This document shows, piece after piece, positions 8,212 through 16,774 of a stretch of 64,000 bases of DNA. Below the pieces are notes generated by a model that was given only the letters and a program-made list of their open reading frames with translations, ran no database searches and had not been told where the DNA came from. This DNA comes from Dolichospermum sp. DET69 (GTDB lineage Bacteria > Cyanobacteriota > Cyanobacteriia > Cyanobacteriales > Nostocaceae), in NCBI GenBank assembly GCA_017355425.1, contig CP070233.1, forward strand, positions 3,947,501 through 4,011,500, given 5' to 3'. The first letter of the stretch is position 1; the number at the start of each line of letters is the position of its first letter. Made by a program: the position numbers and the translations under genes.

Positions 8212-9669
8212 CTATAAATTCCAATCACGACGATAATTAAAGAAACTTAGTAATAATTCTTGTAAAACATGATTTTTATTAATTCTGTGTCTATTCCATT
8301 CTCGCGCTGTTTCTCTAAGAATTTCGGAAAAGCTGGGATAAATAGGCGACAATTTAGCTAAATGCTGAACTTTAATATTTTGTGATATTGCTAAACTAAT
8401 TAAATTAATTAAGTATCCTGCTTCTATTCCTAATATAGAACAGCCTAAAATTTTGCCATTTTCTAAAACTATTAATTTACAAACACCTGTAATTTCTCCG
8501 TGTATTTGTGCGGCTGTAGCTGTTTTAAAATATTGCTTTAAAACTAAAACTTGATTTTGAGGATATTGGTTTTTAGCTTGAATTTCTGTTAAACCAACTT
8601 GGGCTACCATTGGCTGAGAATATATTCCCCAAGGAACAGATTGATAATTAACTTTCAGTCTGGGAAAAAATAAAGCATTTTCTACGGCAATATTAGCTTC
8701 ATAATTACCAATATTCTGAATATCATAACCGCCTAGGACATCACCACAAGCATAAATACGATGATTAGTTGTTTGCAATTTTTCATTGACAACCAAGCGG
8801 TGTTGATGCTGTTTTACTCCTACTGCTGGTAAATTCAGATATTCTAAATTTGGCTTTTGTCCCGTAGCAATCAAAATTTCATCAGTTTCAATCGCTAAAT
8901 TTCCGGCTTGCACCCATTTTTTATGGTCTATTTGTCGGATTTGAGTGACTTGGGTTTGTGTGAAAACACGCACACCATCAACTTCTAATTGTGCTGTTAG
9001 TAATTGGGCTATTTCTGGATCAAGATCAGGCAAAATATGGGAATATTTAACTATTAATGTGACTTTACAACCAAATCTAGCTAAAATCTGAGCAATTTCT
9101 ATACTTTGAGGAATACCACCAATAATTACCCAATTTTCTGGTAATGTTGTTTTTTCTAAAGATGCCCAAATATTAGTTAGAGTCAGATATTCAATCGTAT
9201 CTAATCCCGGAATCTTGGGAATTAATGGACTAGAACCATTAGCGAGTAAGTAAGTGCGACTATATAACCGTCTTTCATTAACTGTAAAACTTAATTTCGG
9301 AGCAGATTGAAATTGACCATTATCAACAATAATATCAACACCTTGGGCAGTTAAATTAGCTAAAGAATTTATTTGATCAAGATTTTTTAATACAGCATTT
9401 GCATAAGACAATCCCTTTGTCCAATTAAGAGGTGCTATGTTTAGGTTAATATTTGTTTCATAAATTCCTAAATTTGCTAAATTACGAAATTGCTGGGGAA
9501 TTTGATTAATTTCACTTAGCACATATTGATAATTTAAATTATAGTTATGAGAAATATCTGCGCTAACAATCAAACCAACTTTAGCCTGTAGCTGAGTAGC
9601 GATTAAAGCAGCTTGGTATCCAGTAATACTGCCACCAATAACGATGATATCATAATCAATATTACTCAT
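8212..9669 (-). CDS. Pyridine nucleotide-disulphide oxidoreductase-like flavoprotein lacking the redox cysteines
   Basis: A 485-residue FAD/NAD(P)-dependent oxidoreductase with the lipoamide dehydrogenase/mercuric reductase layout: FAD Rossmann motif IIVIGGSITGYQAA at residues 8-21, a second dinucleotide motif WVIIGGIPQSIEIA, the second FAD motif IYACGDVLGGYD, and a C-terminal dimerisation domain with YPSFSEILRETA. The CxxxxC disulphide normally about residue 40-50 is absent; that stretch reads ISHNYNLNYQY. It probably transfers electrons directly through FAD rather than via a dithiol. Substrate unknown. The final HxxxxE dyad is also altered. It follows cobD on the same strand with a 22-bp GC palindrome between them. 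Confidence 0.8.
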   Translation of the reverse strand: MSNIDYDIIVIGGSITGYQAALIATQLQAKVGLIVSADISHNYNLNYQYVLSEINQIPQQFRNLANLGIYETNINLNIAPLNWTKGLSYANAVLKNLDQINSLANLTAQGVDIIVDNGQFQSAPKLSFTVNERRLYSRTYLLANGSSPLIPKIPGLDTIEYLTLTNIWASLEKTTLPENWVIIGGIPQSIEIAQILARFGCKVTLIVKYSHILPDLDPEIAQLLTAQLEVDGVRVFTQTQVTQIRQIDHKKWVQAGNLAIETDEILIATGQKPNLEYLNLPAVGVKQHQHRLVVNEKLQTTNHRIYACGDVLGGYDIQNIGNYEANIAVENALFFPRLKVNYQSVPWGIYSQPMVAQVGLTEIQAKNQYPQNQVLVLKQYFKTATAAQIHGEITGVCKLIVLENGKILGCSILGIEAGYLINLISLAISQNIKVQHLAKLSPIYPSFSEILRETAREWNRHRINKNHVLQELLLSFFNYRRDWNL

Positions 9670-9676
9670 TAGTCAG

Positions 9677-9698
9677 TAGGGGCGCAGGGCCTGCGCCC
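9677..9698. repeat. GC-rich palindrome
   Basis: A GGGGCGCAGG..CCTGCGCCC palindrome between cobD and the flavoprotein gene. The same element occurs at 29994-30014, where it has altered the end of a RibD-like gene. Confidence 0.75.
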
Positions 9699-9719
9699 AG
9701 TCAGTTGTTTTTTTAATTT

Positions 9720-10796
9720 TTAATTTTTAATTTTTAATTCTTTAAGACCGGTTAATAGGCGTTGGTTATCGGATTCAGTGCGGACTGCAACGCGGAAATA
9801 GCGATCGCCTAATTCCTTAAAACTTAAACAATCACGAATTAAAATCTGGTGTTGCTGAAGTAGTTGCTGTTGTAACTGAGAAGCAGATTGTTGAGATTCT
9901 ACCAATAGGTAATTAACAGTGCCTTCTAGGGGTCTTAAACCGGGAATTGATTCTAGACCTTGAAATAGTTTATTTCTCGCCGCTGGTAGCCATTTCCAGG
10001 TGTCGTTTTGGAATTGTGTATCTTGGAGAGCGGCGATCGCTGCGGCTGCGGCTAAAGTATTGACAGGCCAGGGATCTCGCCATAATTTCCACTTTGCCAA
10101 CCGCTGGGGGTGAGCGATGGCATATCCCAATCTTAGCCCTGGTAAACTGTAAAATTTGGTGAGCGATCGTAAAATCACTAAATTCTCATATTCTTGCACC
10201 AACCCAATGAGACTTTGTTCCTCCTCTGGAGGCAAAAAATCCATAAACGCTTCATCTACAACCACCAAAGCAAATTTTTCTAAATACGGTAAAACAGATT
10301 CCCGGGAAAATAATTTTCCTGTCGGGTTGTGTGGATTATTCAGCAGTAACCCAAATTCTGAAGTTTCAAGGCTGAAATCTGGCAATAGAGCCATATTCTC
10401 CTTCCCTGTGGACAGATCTACAGGAAACTCCAGCAATCTAGCGTTATCAACCGCAAGAGTGCGGTAATAGTCGCCAAAAGCTGGAGTTAGCAAGACTGTT
10501 GCTGTTAATTGTGCTAATTCTCTACCCACTAGAGTTAATAATTCTGCTGAACCATTACCTGGCAAAATCCACTCCACAGGTATTTGATGAAAACGACTCA
10601 GAGCTAGTCTCAAGTCACTATACTCTGGGTCAGGATAATTTATCAGATTACCCAGTTGGGACACAATCGCAGCAATAACGCTGTTTGGTGGTCCCAAGGG
10701 GCTGATACTGGCAGAAAAATCCACAATAGCATCAGGGGAACAGCCAGCCAGTGCTGCTGCCCAAGATAAGTTTCCCCCGTGTGCTTGTTGTGGCAT
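9720..10796 (-). CDS. cobD: Threonine-phosphate decarboxylase (cobalamin biosynthesis)
   Basis: A class I/II PLP-dependent decarboxylase, 358 residues, converting L-threonine-O-3-phosphate to (R)-1-amino-2-propanol phosphate for the nucleotide loop of cobalamin or pseudocobalamin. Start region HGGNLSWAAALAGCSPDAIVDFSASISPLGPP is characteristic of CobD/CobC. Other blocks seen are LPGNGSAELL, NNPHNPTGKLFS, VVDEAFMDF and SLTKFYSLPGLRLGYAIAHP, in which the lysine binds PLP. The first ATG (at 10796) is preferred over a TTG one codon upstream. The gene lies 26 bp from the end of the HU gene on the same strand and may be read with it. Confidence 0.88.
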   Translation of the reverse strand: MPQQAHGGNLSWAAALAGCSPDAIVDFSASISPLGPPNSVIAAIVSQLGNLINYPDPEYSDLRLALSRFHQIPVEWILPGNGSAELLTLVGRELAQLTATVLLTPAFGDYYRTLAVDNARLLEFPVDLSTGKENMALLPDFSLETSEFGLLLNNPHNPTGKLFSRESVLPYLEKFALVVVDEAFMDFLPPEEEQSLIGLVQEYENLVILRSLTKFYSLPGLRLGYAIAHPQRLAKWKLWRDPWPVNTLAAAAAIAALQDTQFQNDTWKWLPAARNKLFQGLESIPGLRPLEGTVNYLLVESQQSASQLQQQLLQQHQILIRDCLSFKELGDRYFRVAVRTESDNQRLLTGLKELKIKN

Positions 10797-10822
10797 CAAA
10801 AATATCCTTCCTATAACCGAAC

Positions 10823-11125
10823 TTACTCTTTTGGCTCTTTTGGCTCTTTTGGAGGTGCTACTCTTTCTCTAAACAGTTTCCCAGCCGAGAAAGCAGGAAC
10901 TCTAGTAGCGGGAATTTCCATTTTTTCGTTGGTTTTGGGGTTGCGTCCTTCACGGGCTTTGCGTTCCCGTGATTCAAAAGAACCAAATCCTACCAATGTT
11001 ACCTTATCACCAGAAGAAACCGCTTCAACAATGGTTTCTATGGCAGCGCTCAGAACTTGGTCAGCCTGTTTCTTGGTAACGTTAGCCTTTTCAGCTACTG
11101 CATCAACTAATTCGCCCTTGTTCAT
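10823..11125 (-). CDS. hup: HU family DNA-binding protein
   Basis: A histone-like nucleoid protein of 100 residues. The MNKGELVDAVAEKANVTKKQADQVL start, GFGSFESRERKAREGRNPKT arm segment and IPATRVPAFSAGKLF end are textbook HU. It binds and bends DNA without strong sequence specificity as a dimer; in Anabaena an HU protein is needed for heterocyst development. The C-terminus carries an extra Pro-Lys-Glu tail (APPKEPKEPKE) coded by a short tandem repeat. About 310 bp of non-coding DNA lies upstream and presumably holds the promoter. Confidence 0.95.
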   Translation of the reverse strand: MNKGELVDAVAEKANVTKKQADQVLSAAIETIVEAVSSGDKVTLVGFGSFESRERKAREGRNPKTNEKMEIPATRVPAFSAGKLFRERVAPPKEPKEPKE

Positions 11126-11435
11126 ATCAAACTCCTAAAGTTTTATCAGAGATTATTTAAAGATGCACTATTAAAGCACACTTACCTAAATCTCTGTTTG
11201 TAGAAATACAAAAATCGTTCTTTGAGAATATTTACACTCAAAACCGCTGTAAATCTCATTGATTCGACTTTTCAATGAATCATTCTAAGGCGTTGTAGCC
11301 CTAAGTGGATAGATGAAACTATGAATTTATATAGATTTCAGGATTTTTGTGGTTTTTTCCCTCTTTCTTGTCGTTAAAACATCCTATTTTTAGAAATAAA
11401 TACTTAGCTGTCAGTTGTCAGTGGTCGGTTGTTAA

Positions 11436-11876
11436 TTATCCTCTCTGTGTATTGATGACCTTGCCCCTGGCTTTAAGAACTCTGCGGAGTCGGTCAGCAC
11501 TTAAATGAACTTGTCGCTCAGATGCTAGTTTTTTGGCTAGTTGTTTAGAGCTATAAGTCTGAGGTTCTTCTAGGAGACAGTTTTCTAAATAGTGTAAATC
11601 ATCTTCTGAATAACGGGGTTTTCCTCCTCGACCTGGAGCATCCCATAATCCTGCTAAACCCATTTTTTCCCAACGATGTAGGGTCTGACGGACTGTAGAA
11701 ATCGCCCAGTTTAAACCTTGAGCAATTTCCTCATTTTTTAATCCCCGAGCGTTCAATAGCAAAACTTGAGCGCGATCTTTAGTGCGTTGAGGAACGTCTT
11801 TGGCTTTTCTCAACTCTTCTAGTGTTAATTTTTCCTCATCAGTTAACAAAATTCTCAGTCGGCATCCCATAGTCAT
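11436..11876 (-). pseudogene. IS630-family transposase N-terminal remnant
   Basis: 146 residues matching only the N-terminal DNA-binding half of an IS630-type transposase: a helix-turn-helix segment GLKNEEIAQGLNWAISTVRQTLHRWEKMG followed by the AL-W/GRGGKPRYSEDD linker. The DDE catalytic half is missing. Homology stops after RRVLKARGK and the frame ends at once in unrelated residues next to TCAGTTGTCAG-type repeats. It could still make a DNA-binding protein, but it looks like a truncated transposase. No inverted repeats could be assigned. Confidence 0.75.
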
Positions 11877-12044
11877 TTAGCTCTGATTAATGTATTTAGT
11901 ATAGTTTTAATTACAGGATACAATAACTACATTATATTTTTGATTCGTTACTTAGAATATATTGGTTTTACTGTAGTTTTATAGCCGTAAATATTATTTG
12001 AACTATTTTTTAATCTTGTCAAGTGTATCCATCTATAACAATCC

Positions 12045-12180
12045 TAAAAAAAAGGTTTGGTGCTATAACCAAACCTCCATAATTGCTGTGCTTAACAACG
12101 TACTCAATTAATTTAATGCTACTCTGGTAACAGATCATCTTCCTAGAGGATGTGTACAAATTTTTCTAAATATGATATAT
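12045..12180 (-). ncRNA. Candidate small RNA / hairpin unit 1
   Basis: Read on the minus strand this unit opens with a block around 12140-12180 and ends in a hairpin with an AGGTTTGGT/ACCAAACCT stem (12053-12076) followed by a run of T residues, the form of an intrinsic terminator. The same architecture, with the same 41-nt opening block (about 32 matches) and a hairpin with changed but still paired bases, recurs at 12515-12648. No convincing protein is shared between the two. A pair of small RNAs is one reading; duplicated terminator debris is the other. Confidence 0.4.
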
Positions 12181-12233
12181 CACATTAACAATACATATTA
12201 ATATTGTTAGTATTTATTTCTATGAAACTTTAC

Positions 12234-12507
12234 TAAATAGGGCTTGCTGAATAAAGCAAAAGAGTTGATAGATAAAGGTTTGCAGGGTTTTATAACCAAG
12301 CAAGTGCAAGATTATTGACAATAGATGTTTAAAACCCTTGCATTTTCACCAAAAATAACCGCGTAAATTTGAGGACTAATTGTCCAACCTTCTCTTCCTT
12401 CTTCCTTCTTCTTCCTGCTTCTTCCTCTTTATTCCTCCTGACTCGGTGACTCCTGACTCGGTGACTCCTAGTCCTTACGAAAAGACTTATTCAGCAAACC
12501 CTAAATA
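12234..12507. mobile_element. MITE with TAAATA target duplication
   Basis: The element spans 12240-12501 with 15-bp inverted ends GGGCTTGCTGAATAA and TTATTCAGCAAACCC (one mismatch), flanked by the direct repeat TAAATA. It codes no transposase and holds CTTCTTCC and GACTCGGTGACTCCT repeats. A lone right end of the same type is at about 40948-40962. It sits between the two hairpin units. Confidence 0.8.
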
Positions 12508-12514
12508 CTTTAAA

Positions 12515-12648
12515 CATAAAAAAGGCCTGGCTGTGAGCCAAGCCTTTATATATACCAGGTGTTTACCATATATGAATACTTTAAACCTTATATTATTCCT
12601 ATTCATCTGCCTATAAGGTGTGTACAAATTCAATAAAATATGATATGG
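12515..12648 (-). ncRNA. Candidate small RNA / hairpin unit 2
   Basis: Paralogue of the unit at 12045-12180. The 5' block (minus strand, about 12606-12646) matches it over 41 nt, the distance from that block to the hairpin is 73 versus 75 nt, and the hairpin AAGGC-TGGCT/AGCCA-GCCTT differs in paired positions while still folding, ending in a T run. Expression is unknown. Confidence 0.4.
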
Positions 12649-12670
12649 CGGGTATCTCTGGTAGTTTTTT

Positions 12671-12709
12671 AGCGATAGCGAAGCGCTGCTGCAAGCAGAT
12701 CGCTTACGC
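12671..12709. repeat. REP-like GCGAAGCGCTGCTGCAAGC element
   Basis: Small interspersed palindromic repeat containing GCGATAGCGAAGCGCTGCTG; relatives are near 7884 and 34770. Confidence 0.65.
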
Positions 12710-12729
12710 AAAAATTGTTGAAAAATCTA

Positions 12730-12756
12730 TAGGGTAGGCTTTTCAACCCACCCTAC
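12730..12756 (-). terminator. Inverted repeat after the VWA operon
   Basis: TAGGGT-GG and CC-ACCCTA arms face each other directly after the stop codon of the downstream VWA gene. This is a plausible end for the two-gene transcript, though it also belongs to a common interspersed repeat type. Confidence 0.45.
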
Positions 12757-12758
12757 AG

Positions 12759-14039
12759 CTATGCTTTCAAAACAGTCTTTGATGCCATTCTCGTCTTTTT
12801 GCGGTCAGCTTCTGTTAGTTCTTCACCGGCTTGTAAGCGAGTTGCCGAAATTTGTAACACTGTGGCTGCATTGGTATCACCGATTTGTAAAGCGGTGTTA
12901 GCAGCAGTTTGGAGCATGGTTGCTGCCCCAATGCGATCGCCTTGTTCTAATTTTGCTTCGGCTAATTGAGTTTGGCGATATTTAGCTAATACCAAAATTG
13001 ACTGTAGCACCTGAGCATTGAGAGCAGGTCCATAGGTCTTGGTGAAATTAGCATATATTGGCATCAACGGAGAAAGTAATCCCTGTTTATTCAGAGATGG
13101 ATCATCATAGCGAATTTGGACATGGCCAATGACTTGTTTCCCTTCTGGTAATTGTCCCAGATAAATATTCGCTAAAACTACCCGTTCCGCATCTTTCATT
13201 AAATCCCCTAACCGCACTACCAAAGTCCCATTTGCATCGGTTTCTACTGGTAGTTCGATGGTATCTGGTGCAACTTGGGCGATGGGTTTAAGTTCTGCTA
13301 GACGCACAGCGGGAATGAAAGATAGAAGTAAGTGGGCATTTGTTAACCCCACTGATTGCACCCGACGAAACAGCCTTGCAAATTGAGTTACGGCTTGTTC
13401 GGGGTTCTCAATATAAGCGAGAGTCCCACCTCCAGCATCAGCAATTTTTTCTAGTAAGTCTGGGTTCCAGTCATGACCAAAACCCAGGGTGTTAATTGTC
13501 AGGTTGAGTTTGGCAGCTTTTTGGGCAAGTTGTAAACACCGTTTATTGTCATTTGGTCCAATTTGCCATTTCCAAATTTGTAAGCCATTATCCCCATGTC
13601 CATCTGTGAGGAGGAAGGCTTGGGAAACAGTCCCTTTTGTGCCTTTGAGTAATTCTGTAATCCCCAAAGATAAACCTTCAGCAATTACAGTGCCACCAGC
13701 AGCCTTGAGCCTGGCTTTTAGCTGAGTTTTGATGGTTTCTATATTTTGGACGATTTGGTTGGGAATAATGACTCCAGATTTGCCAGCAAAACCGATCACG
13801 GAAATGCGGTCGCCAACTTTTAACTGATCCAATAATTGCTCAACTGCTTGAATCACGATATTCATGGGTCCACCGGACATAGAACCACTTTGATCGAGAA
13901 TCAAGCACAGATTCAATGGCAAATTTTGTTCAAACTCAGACGGAATTGCGGAAATGGAAATTGAGAGTTGGCGTTGATTACTTTGTTGGGCAGCATCAAC
14001 GTTAGTATCATTTAGAGCCGATGTTAGTTGAACTTTCAT
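12759..14039 (-). CDS. VWA-domain protein (downstream paralogue)
   Basis: A 426-residue von Willebrand factor A domain protein. The MIDAS metal site is complete: DQSGSM near residue 49, a threonine in GTVIAEGL and the aspartate in LLTDGHGDN. The VWA fold covers about 40-235; the rest is a beta-rich domain (LKPIAQVAPDTIELPVE) and a helical end with LAKYRQTQLAEAKLEQGDR. No signal peptide or membrane segment is visible, so a cytoplasmic metal-dependent adaptor is likely. It is a paralogue of the next gene upstream, with which it overlaps by 4 bp (ATGA). It has an extra IWKWQIGPND insertion after the third MIDAS motif. Partner and process are unknown. Confidence 0.85.
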   Translation of the reverse strand: MKVQLTSALNDTNVDAAQQSNQRQLSISISAIPSEFEQNLPLNLCLILDQSGSMSGGPMNIVIQAVEQLLDQLKVGDRISVIGFAGKSGVIIPNQIVQNIETIKTQLKARLKAAGGTVIAEGLSLGITELLKGTKGTVSQAFLLTDGHGDNGLQIWKWQIGPNDNKRCLQLAQKAAKLNLTINTLGFGHDWNPDLLEKIADAGGGTLAYIENPEQAVTQFARLFRRVQSVGLTNAHLLLSFIPAVRLAELKPIAQVAPDTIELPVETDANGTLVVRLGDLMKDAERVVLANIYLGQLPEGKQVIGHVQIRYDDPSLNKQGLLSPLMPIYANFTKTYGPALNAQVLQSILVLAKYRQTQLAEAKLEQGDRIGAATMLQTAANTALQIGDTNAATVLQISATRLQAGEELTEADRKKTRMASKTVLKA

Positions 14040-15292
14040 TGAGGAGAAGCATCTTGCAAAACAGTTTTTGAGACAATTCTGGTTTTTTTGCGATCGCTTT
14101 CTGATAACTCTTCCCCGGCTTGTAAGCGTGTGGCGGAAACTTGTAACACCGTTGCCGCACTAGTATCTCCCATTTGTAAAGCTGTTTTAGCCGCCGTTTG
14201 TAACATCGTGGCTGCCCCAGCCCGATCACCTTGCTGTAATCTCGTTTCTGCTAACTGGGTTTGCCGATATTTGGCTAAAGCTAAAACCGATTGTTGTACC
14301 TGGGGATTTGGTGCTGGTTGGTAGACCCCGGTGACATGAGCATAAATTGGTAGATTGGGGGAGTATAACCCGATTTGGTTATGGGCAGGATCATCGTAGC
14401 GAACTTGAATATTAGCGATCGCCTGTTTACCTTCTGGCAACTGTCCCACATAAATATTAACTAAAACTACCCGTTCCCCGTCTTTCATTAAATCTCCTAA
14501 TCTCACAGCCAACCGTCCATCACTTTCTGGTTGTACTGGTAATTCAATGGTATCTGGGGAAACTTGGGCTATGGGTTTGAGTTCTGCCAACCGCACATTT
14601 GGCATTAAGGATAATAATAGTTGAGCGTTAGTCAATCCCACTGTTTGCATTCGACTAAACAACCGCCCAAATTCCGATACAGCCTGATCTGGGTGTTGAA
14701 TATAAGACAACGTTCCCATCCCAGCATCAGCAATTTTTTCTAAAACTTTATCATTCCAATTGTCACCAAATCCCAATGTATTCAGCGTTAAATTATAACT
14801 GGCTGCTAATTGGGCAAATTTTAAACAGCGATCGTTATCACCATGTTCATTTTCGCCATCTGTGAGTAAGAATGCTTGGGAAACGGTATCATGTTTACCT
14901 TTGGCTAATTCCTCTATTCCCAAACGTAAACCCTCATCAATGGCAGTTCCCCCATCAGCAGTAAGTTGTTTAATTTGCTTTTTGATATGTTCTCGGTCTG
15001 TAATTAACTGATTGGGGATTAAAACTTTGGCACGGTGATCAAACACTACAATACTGAGGCGATCTTCAGAAGTTAGACGATCTACTAATAAACTAGCAGC
15101 GGTTTTCACAGTTTCCAGGGATTTCCCCGTCATGGAACCGCTATGATCAAGTATTAAGCATAAATTTAATGGTACAGTCCGATCTATGGTTTCACCACTG
15201 GCAGAAACGGAAATTGCTAATTGACGTTGAGTGCTGGTTTGATTGGCATCTATGCCAGTATCATTTAATGCTAGTTGTAAATTAACTTTCAT
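14036..15292 (-). CDS. VWA-domain protein (upstream paralogue)
   Basis: A 418-residue paralogue of the gene it overlaps, sharing the same domain order: N-terminal strand (LNDTGIDANQTSTQRQLAISVSA), MIDAS motif DHSGSM, GTAIDEGL threonine loop, LLTDGENEHGDN aspartate, beta domain and helical tail (ATMLQTAAKTALQMGDTSAATVLQ). The two arose by tandem duplication and are translationally coupled through ATGA. Such proteins often act as metal-dependent adaptors in complex assembly or regulation; here no ATPase or protease partner is adjacent. The roughly 360 bp upstream carry repeats and presumably the promoter. Confidence 0.85.
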   Translation of the reverse strand: MKVNLQLALNDTGIDANQTSTQRQLAISVSASGETIDRTVPLNLCLILDHSGSMTGKSLETVKTAASLLVDRLTSEDRLSIVVFDHRAKVLIPNQLITDREHIKKQIKQLTADGGTAIDEGLRLGIEELAKGKHDTVSQAFLLTDGENEHGDNDRCLKFAQLAASYNLTLNTLGFGDNWNDKVLEKIADAGMGTLSYIQHPDQAVSEFGRLFSRMQTVGLTNAQLLLSLMPNVRLAELKPIAQVSPDTIELPVQPESDGRLAVRLGDLMKDGERVVLVNIYVGQLPEGKQAIANIQVRYDDPAHNQIGLYSPNLPIYAHVTGVYQPAPNPQVQQSVLALAKYRQTQLAETRLQQGDRAGAATMLQTAAKTALQMGDTSAATVLQVSATRLQAGEELSESDRKKTRIVSKTVLQDASPQ

Positions 15293-15650
15293 AATCTCTA
15301 TTTCCTATCTCATCTAGACATACATAATTTTATAGATAACTTCACACGACATCTTCCCTAGTACGGAAAACAAGTTAATTTAGGAGTCACCGATAAATGG
15401 AGCCTAGAAGTCGCGGAACCATACGGACAATCCACACCCGACAGGGAATCAATTCCCTGTCTAATAGCTAAAGTCGGTTAAAACCGACTAAGTAGGTGGA
15501 AGTGAAATAACCAAAATATGTTTAGTGATATAAATTTTATACAGCTTAAATCAGAAATCTCTGTGAGAATTTTAATAACCCATGTACAGCAACGGTTTTG
15601 GATACATTAAAAGAATGTTTTATCACAAGAGGAACGGTAGAACCTAGAAT
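15293..15650. repeat. Intergenic stretch with double palindrome
   Basis: No gene seen. At 15440-15491 lies a double palindrome (ACAGGGAATC..TTCCCTGT, then AGTCGGTT..AACCGACT), the inverse of the copy at 8082-8138; a diverged relative is at about 59278-59320. Confidence 0.75.
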
Positions 15651-16112
15651 TTAATTATTCAAAAAGGAATTTTTTAGGGTTTCTTCTAAAGTAAAAGGAG
15701 ATTCTTTAGGAAAGAAATTTAATTTCATTCCTGTTTCTTCAGATGCTTTTAAACGAGCTTTTTCATAACAATCTGTAAATATTTCTATAAGTAGAGGTTG
15801 CAAACTAGGACTATCTTCTAATAATAATTCAATACAAATACGTTGTTCTGTAATCGTACTACGCCAGCTTTCACTGCGTTTTTCGGGTTGATATTGCCAT
15901 TTTAGTAAGTGCATTAGTAGCACAATTAAACGGCTTTTTAACTCCCGTTTTTCACTTCTTCCCATGCTTTCAATTTCTTCTATCAGATTTGCTAAATCAA
16001 TTTCTGCAAATTTTCCTGCTTTTAATTGTTTAGATGTTGTTTCTATCCATAGGTAAAAATCTTGTTCGTAAAGATTATAATTTGTAATTACTCTTGGTTG
16101 ATGTGTTGTCAT
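15651..16112 (-). CDS. DUF29 family protein
   Basis: A 153-residue DUF29 protein with the usual signatures: LYEQDFYLWIETTSKQLKAGKF at the start, DLANLIEEIESMGRSEKRELKSRL and LLMHLLKWQYQPEKRSESW. The family is common and multicopy in cyanobacteria and has no established function; a toxin-antitoxin or mobile-DNA link has been suggested by its accessory distribution only. ATG start. A second member is at 61988-62491. It lies at the edge of a zone of decayed small genes. Confidence 0.8.
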   Translation of the reverse strand: MTTHQPRVITNYNLYEQDFYLWIETTSKQLKAGKFAEIDLANLIEEIESMGRSEKRELKSRLIVLLMHLLKWQYQPEKRSESWRSTITEQRICIELLLEDSPSLQPLLIEIFTDCYEKARLKASEETGMKLNFFPKESPFTLEETLKNSFLNN

Positions 16113-16150
16113 AATAATTTCTAACCTCCTGCAATAATTCTATCAGTAAA

Positions 16151-16226
16151 TCATTTTATTGCTTCTCTTTCTTCATGTTCAACTTGAGGATATCTAATAA
16201 TTGGGTCATCTGCTAAACAACCATAT
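16151..16226 (-). pseudogene. C-terminal gene remnant cut by a MITE
   Basis: An open stretch with a stop at 16151 reads YGCLADDPIIRYPQVEHEER and on to EAIK, looking like the end of a small protein. It has no start because the element at 16225-16328 begins exactly where the upstream part should be. The family is not recognised. Confidence 0.4.
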
Positions 16227-16328
16227 AGCGGTATGCACTTAGATGAGATACAGCAATTAAATTGTAAACTCCGTAGGGGCGGGGTTTCCCCGCCCTCGAT
16301 TGTATTTCATCCGACCGAGAACCGCTAT
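16225..16328. mobile_element. MITE with ATAGCGGT inverted ends
   Basis: About 104 bp with imperfect 28-bp inverted ends: ATAGCGGTATGCAC..GAGATACA on the left and TGTATTTCATC..ACCGCTAT on the right. The centre is a GGGGCGGG/CCCCGCCC stem. A second copy, split by two other elements, occupies about 62870-63567. Confidence 0.7.
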
Positions 16329-16544
16329 AATAAAATCATGCTATTCTAAATCCTTGAGTTATAAAAGCCCTGATTTTGGTAGAATCTGCCCAGGCTTATC
16401 AAAAAATGAGCTAGAGCTTTATCTATAATTTTAGCGAACGAGCAAAATTGATAAATTCTTGAATTTTGCTAGGTGTATCAGTCATAATATCGGGTTTGAT
16501 TATGAGTTTATTTATATTATTCCATGTTTTATGATGCGATCGCT

Positions 16545-16607
16545 CTAATCATTCGCTAAATATTCCAACTCATCAGCAATCAAATTTTGCCAATCTTCAT
16601 CACAATG
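16545..16607 (-). pseudogene. Remnant copy of the 17685-17954 gene end
   Basis: Translates as HCDEDWQNLIADELEYLAND and a stop, matching the last 20 residues of the protein at 17685-17954 (HCDEEWQNLISDELESLADD) with five differences. Nothing upstream continues the homology, so this is the stub of a second, lost copy. Confidence 0.65.
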
Positions 16608-16627
16608 AGTTCAAATTTATATCAAAT

Positions 16628-16717
16628 TTAAAAGGGATTTTCATCAATTTCTTGACGCAAATATTCCCAAGTTTCTGTTTGCTTCTGTATTTCTCCTTCT
16701 TGCTGATAAAACTTTAC
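16628..16717 (-). pseudogene. Small C-terminal gene stub
   Basis: Reads FYQQEGEIQKQTETWEYLRQ and on to EIDENPF and a stop; an in-frame TAG lies just upstream, so no start is available. It looks like the helical end of a lost small protein, family unknown. The composition is protein-like, but the call is tentative. Confidence 0.35.
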
Positions 16718-16774
16718 AAACTAAACATCCAAAAGTTCCCATTTAATAACCTACAATTATTGTTGATTTGGTTA

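Noticed and set aside
12487-12711. 74-residue minus-strand reading frame
   Set aside because: It crosses a MITE end, a terminator-like hairpin and a REP element; the paralogous unit at 12045-12180 does not share the peptide.
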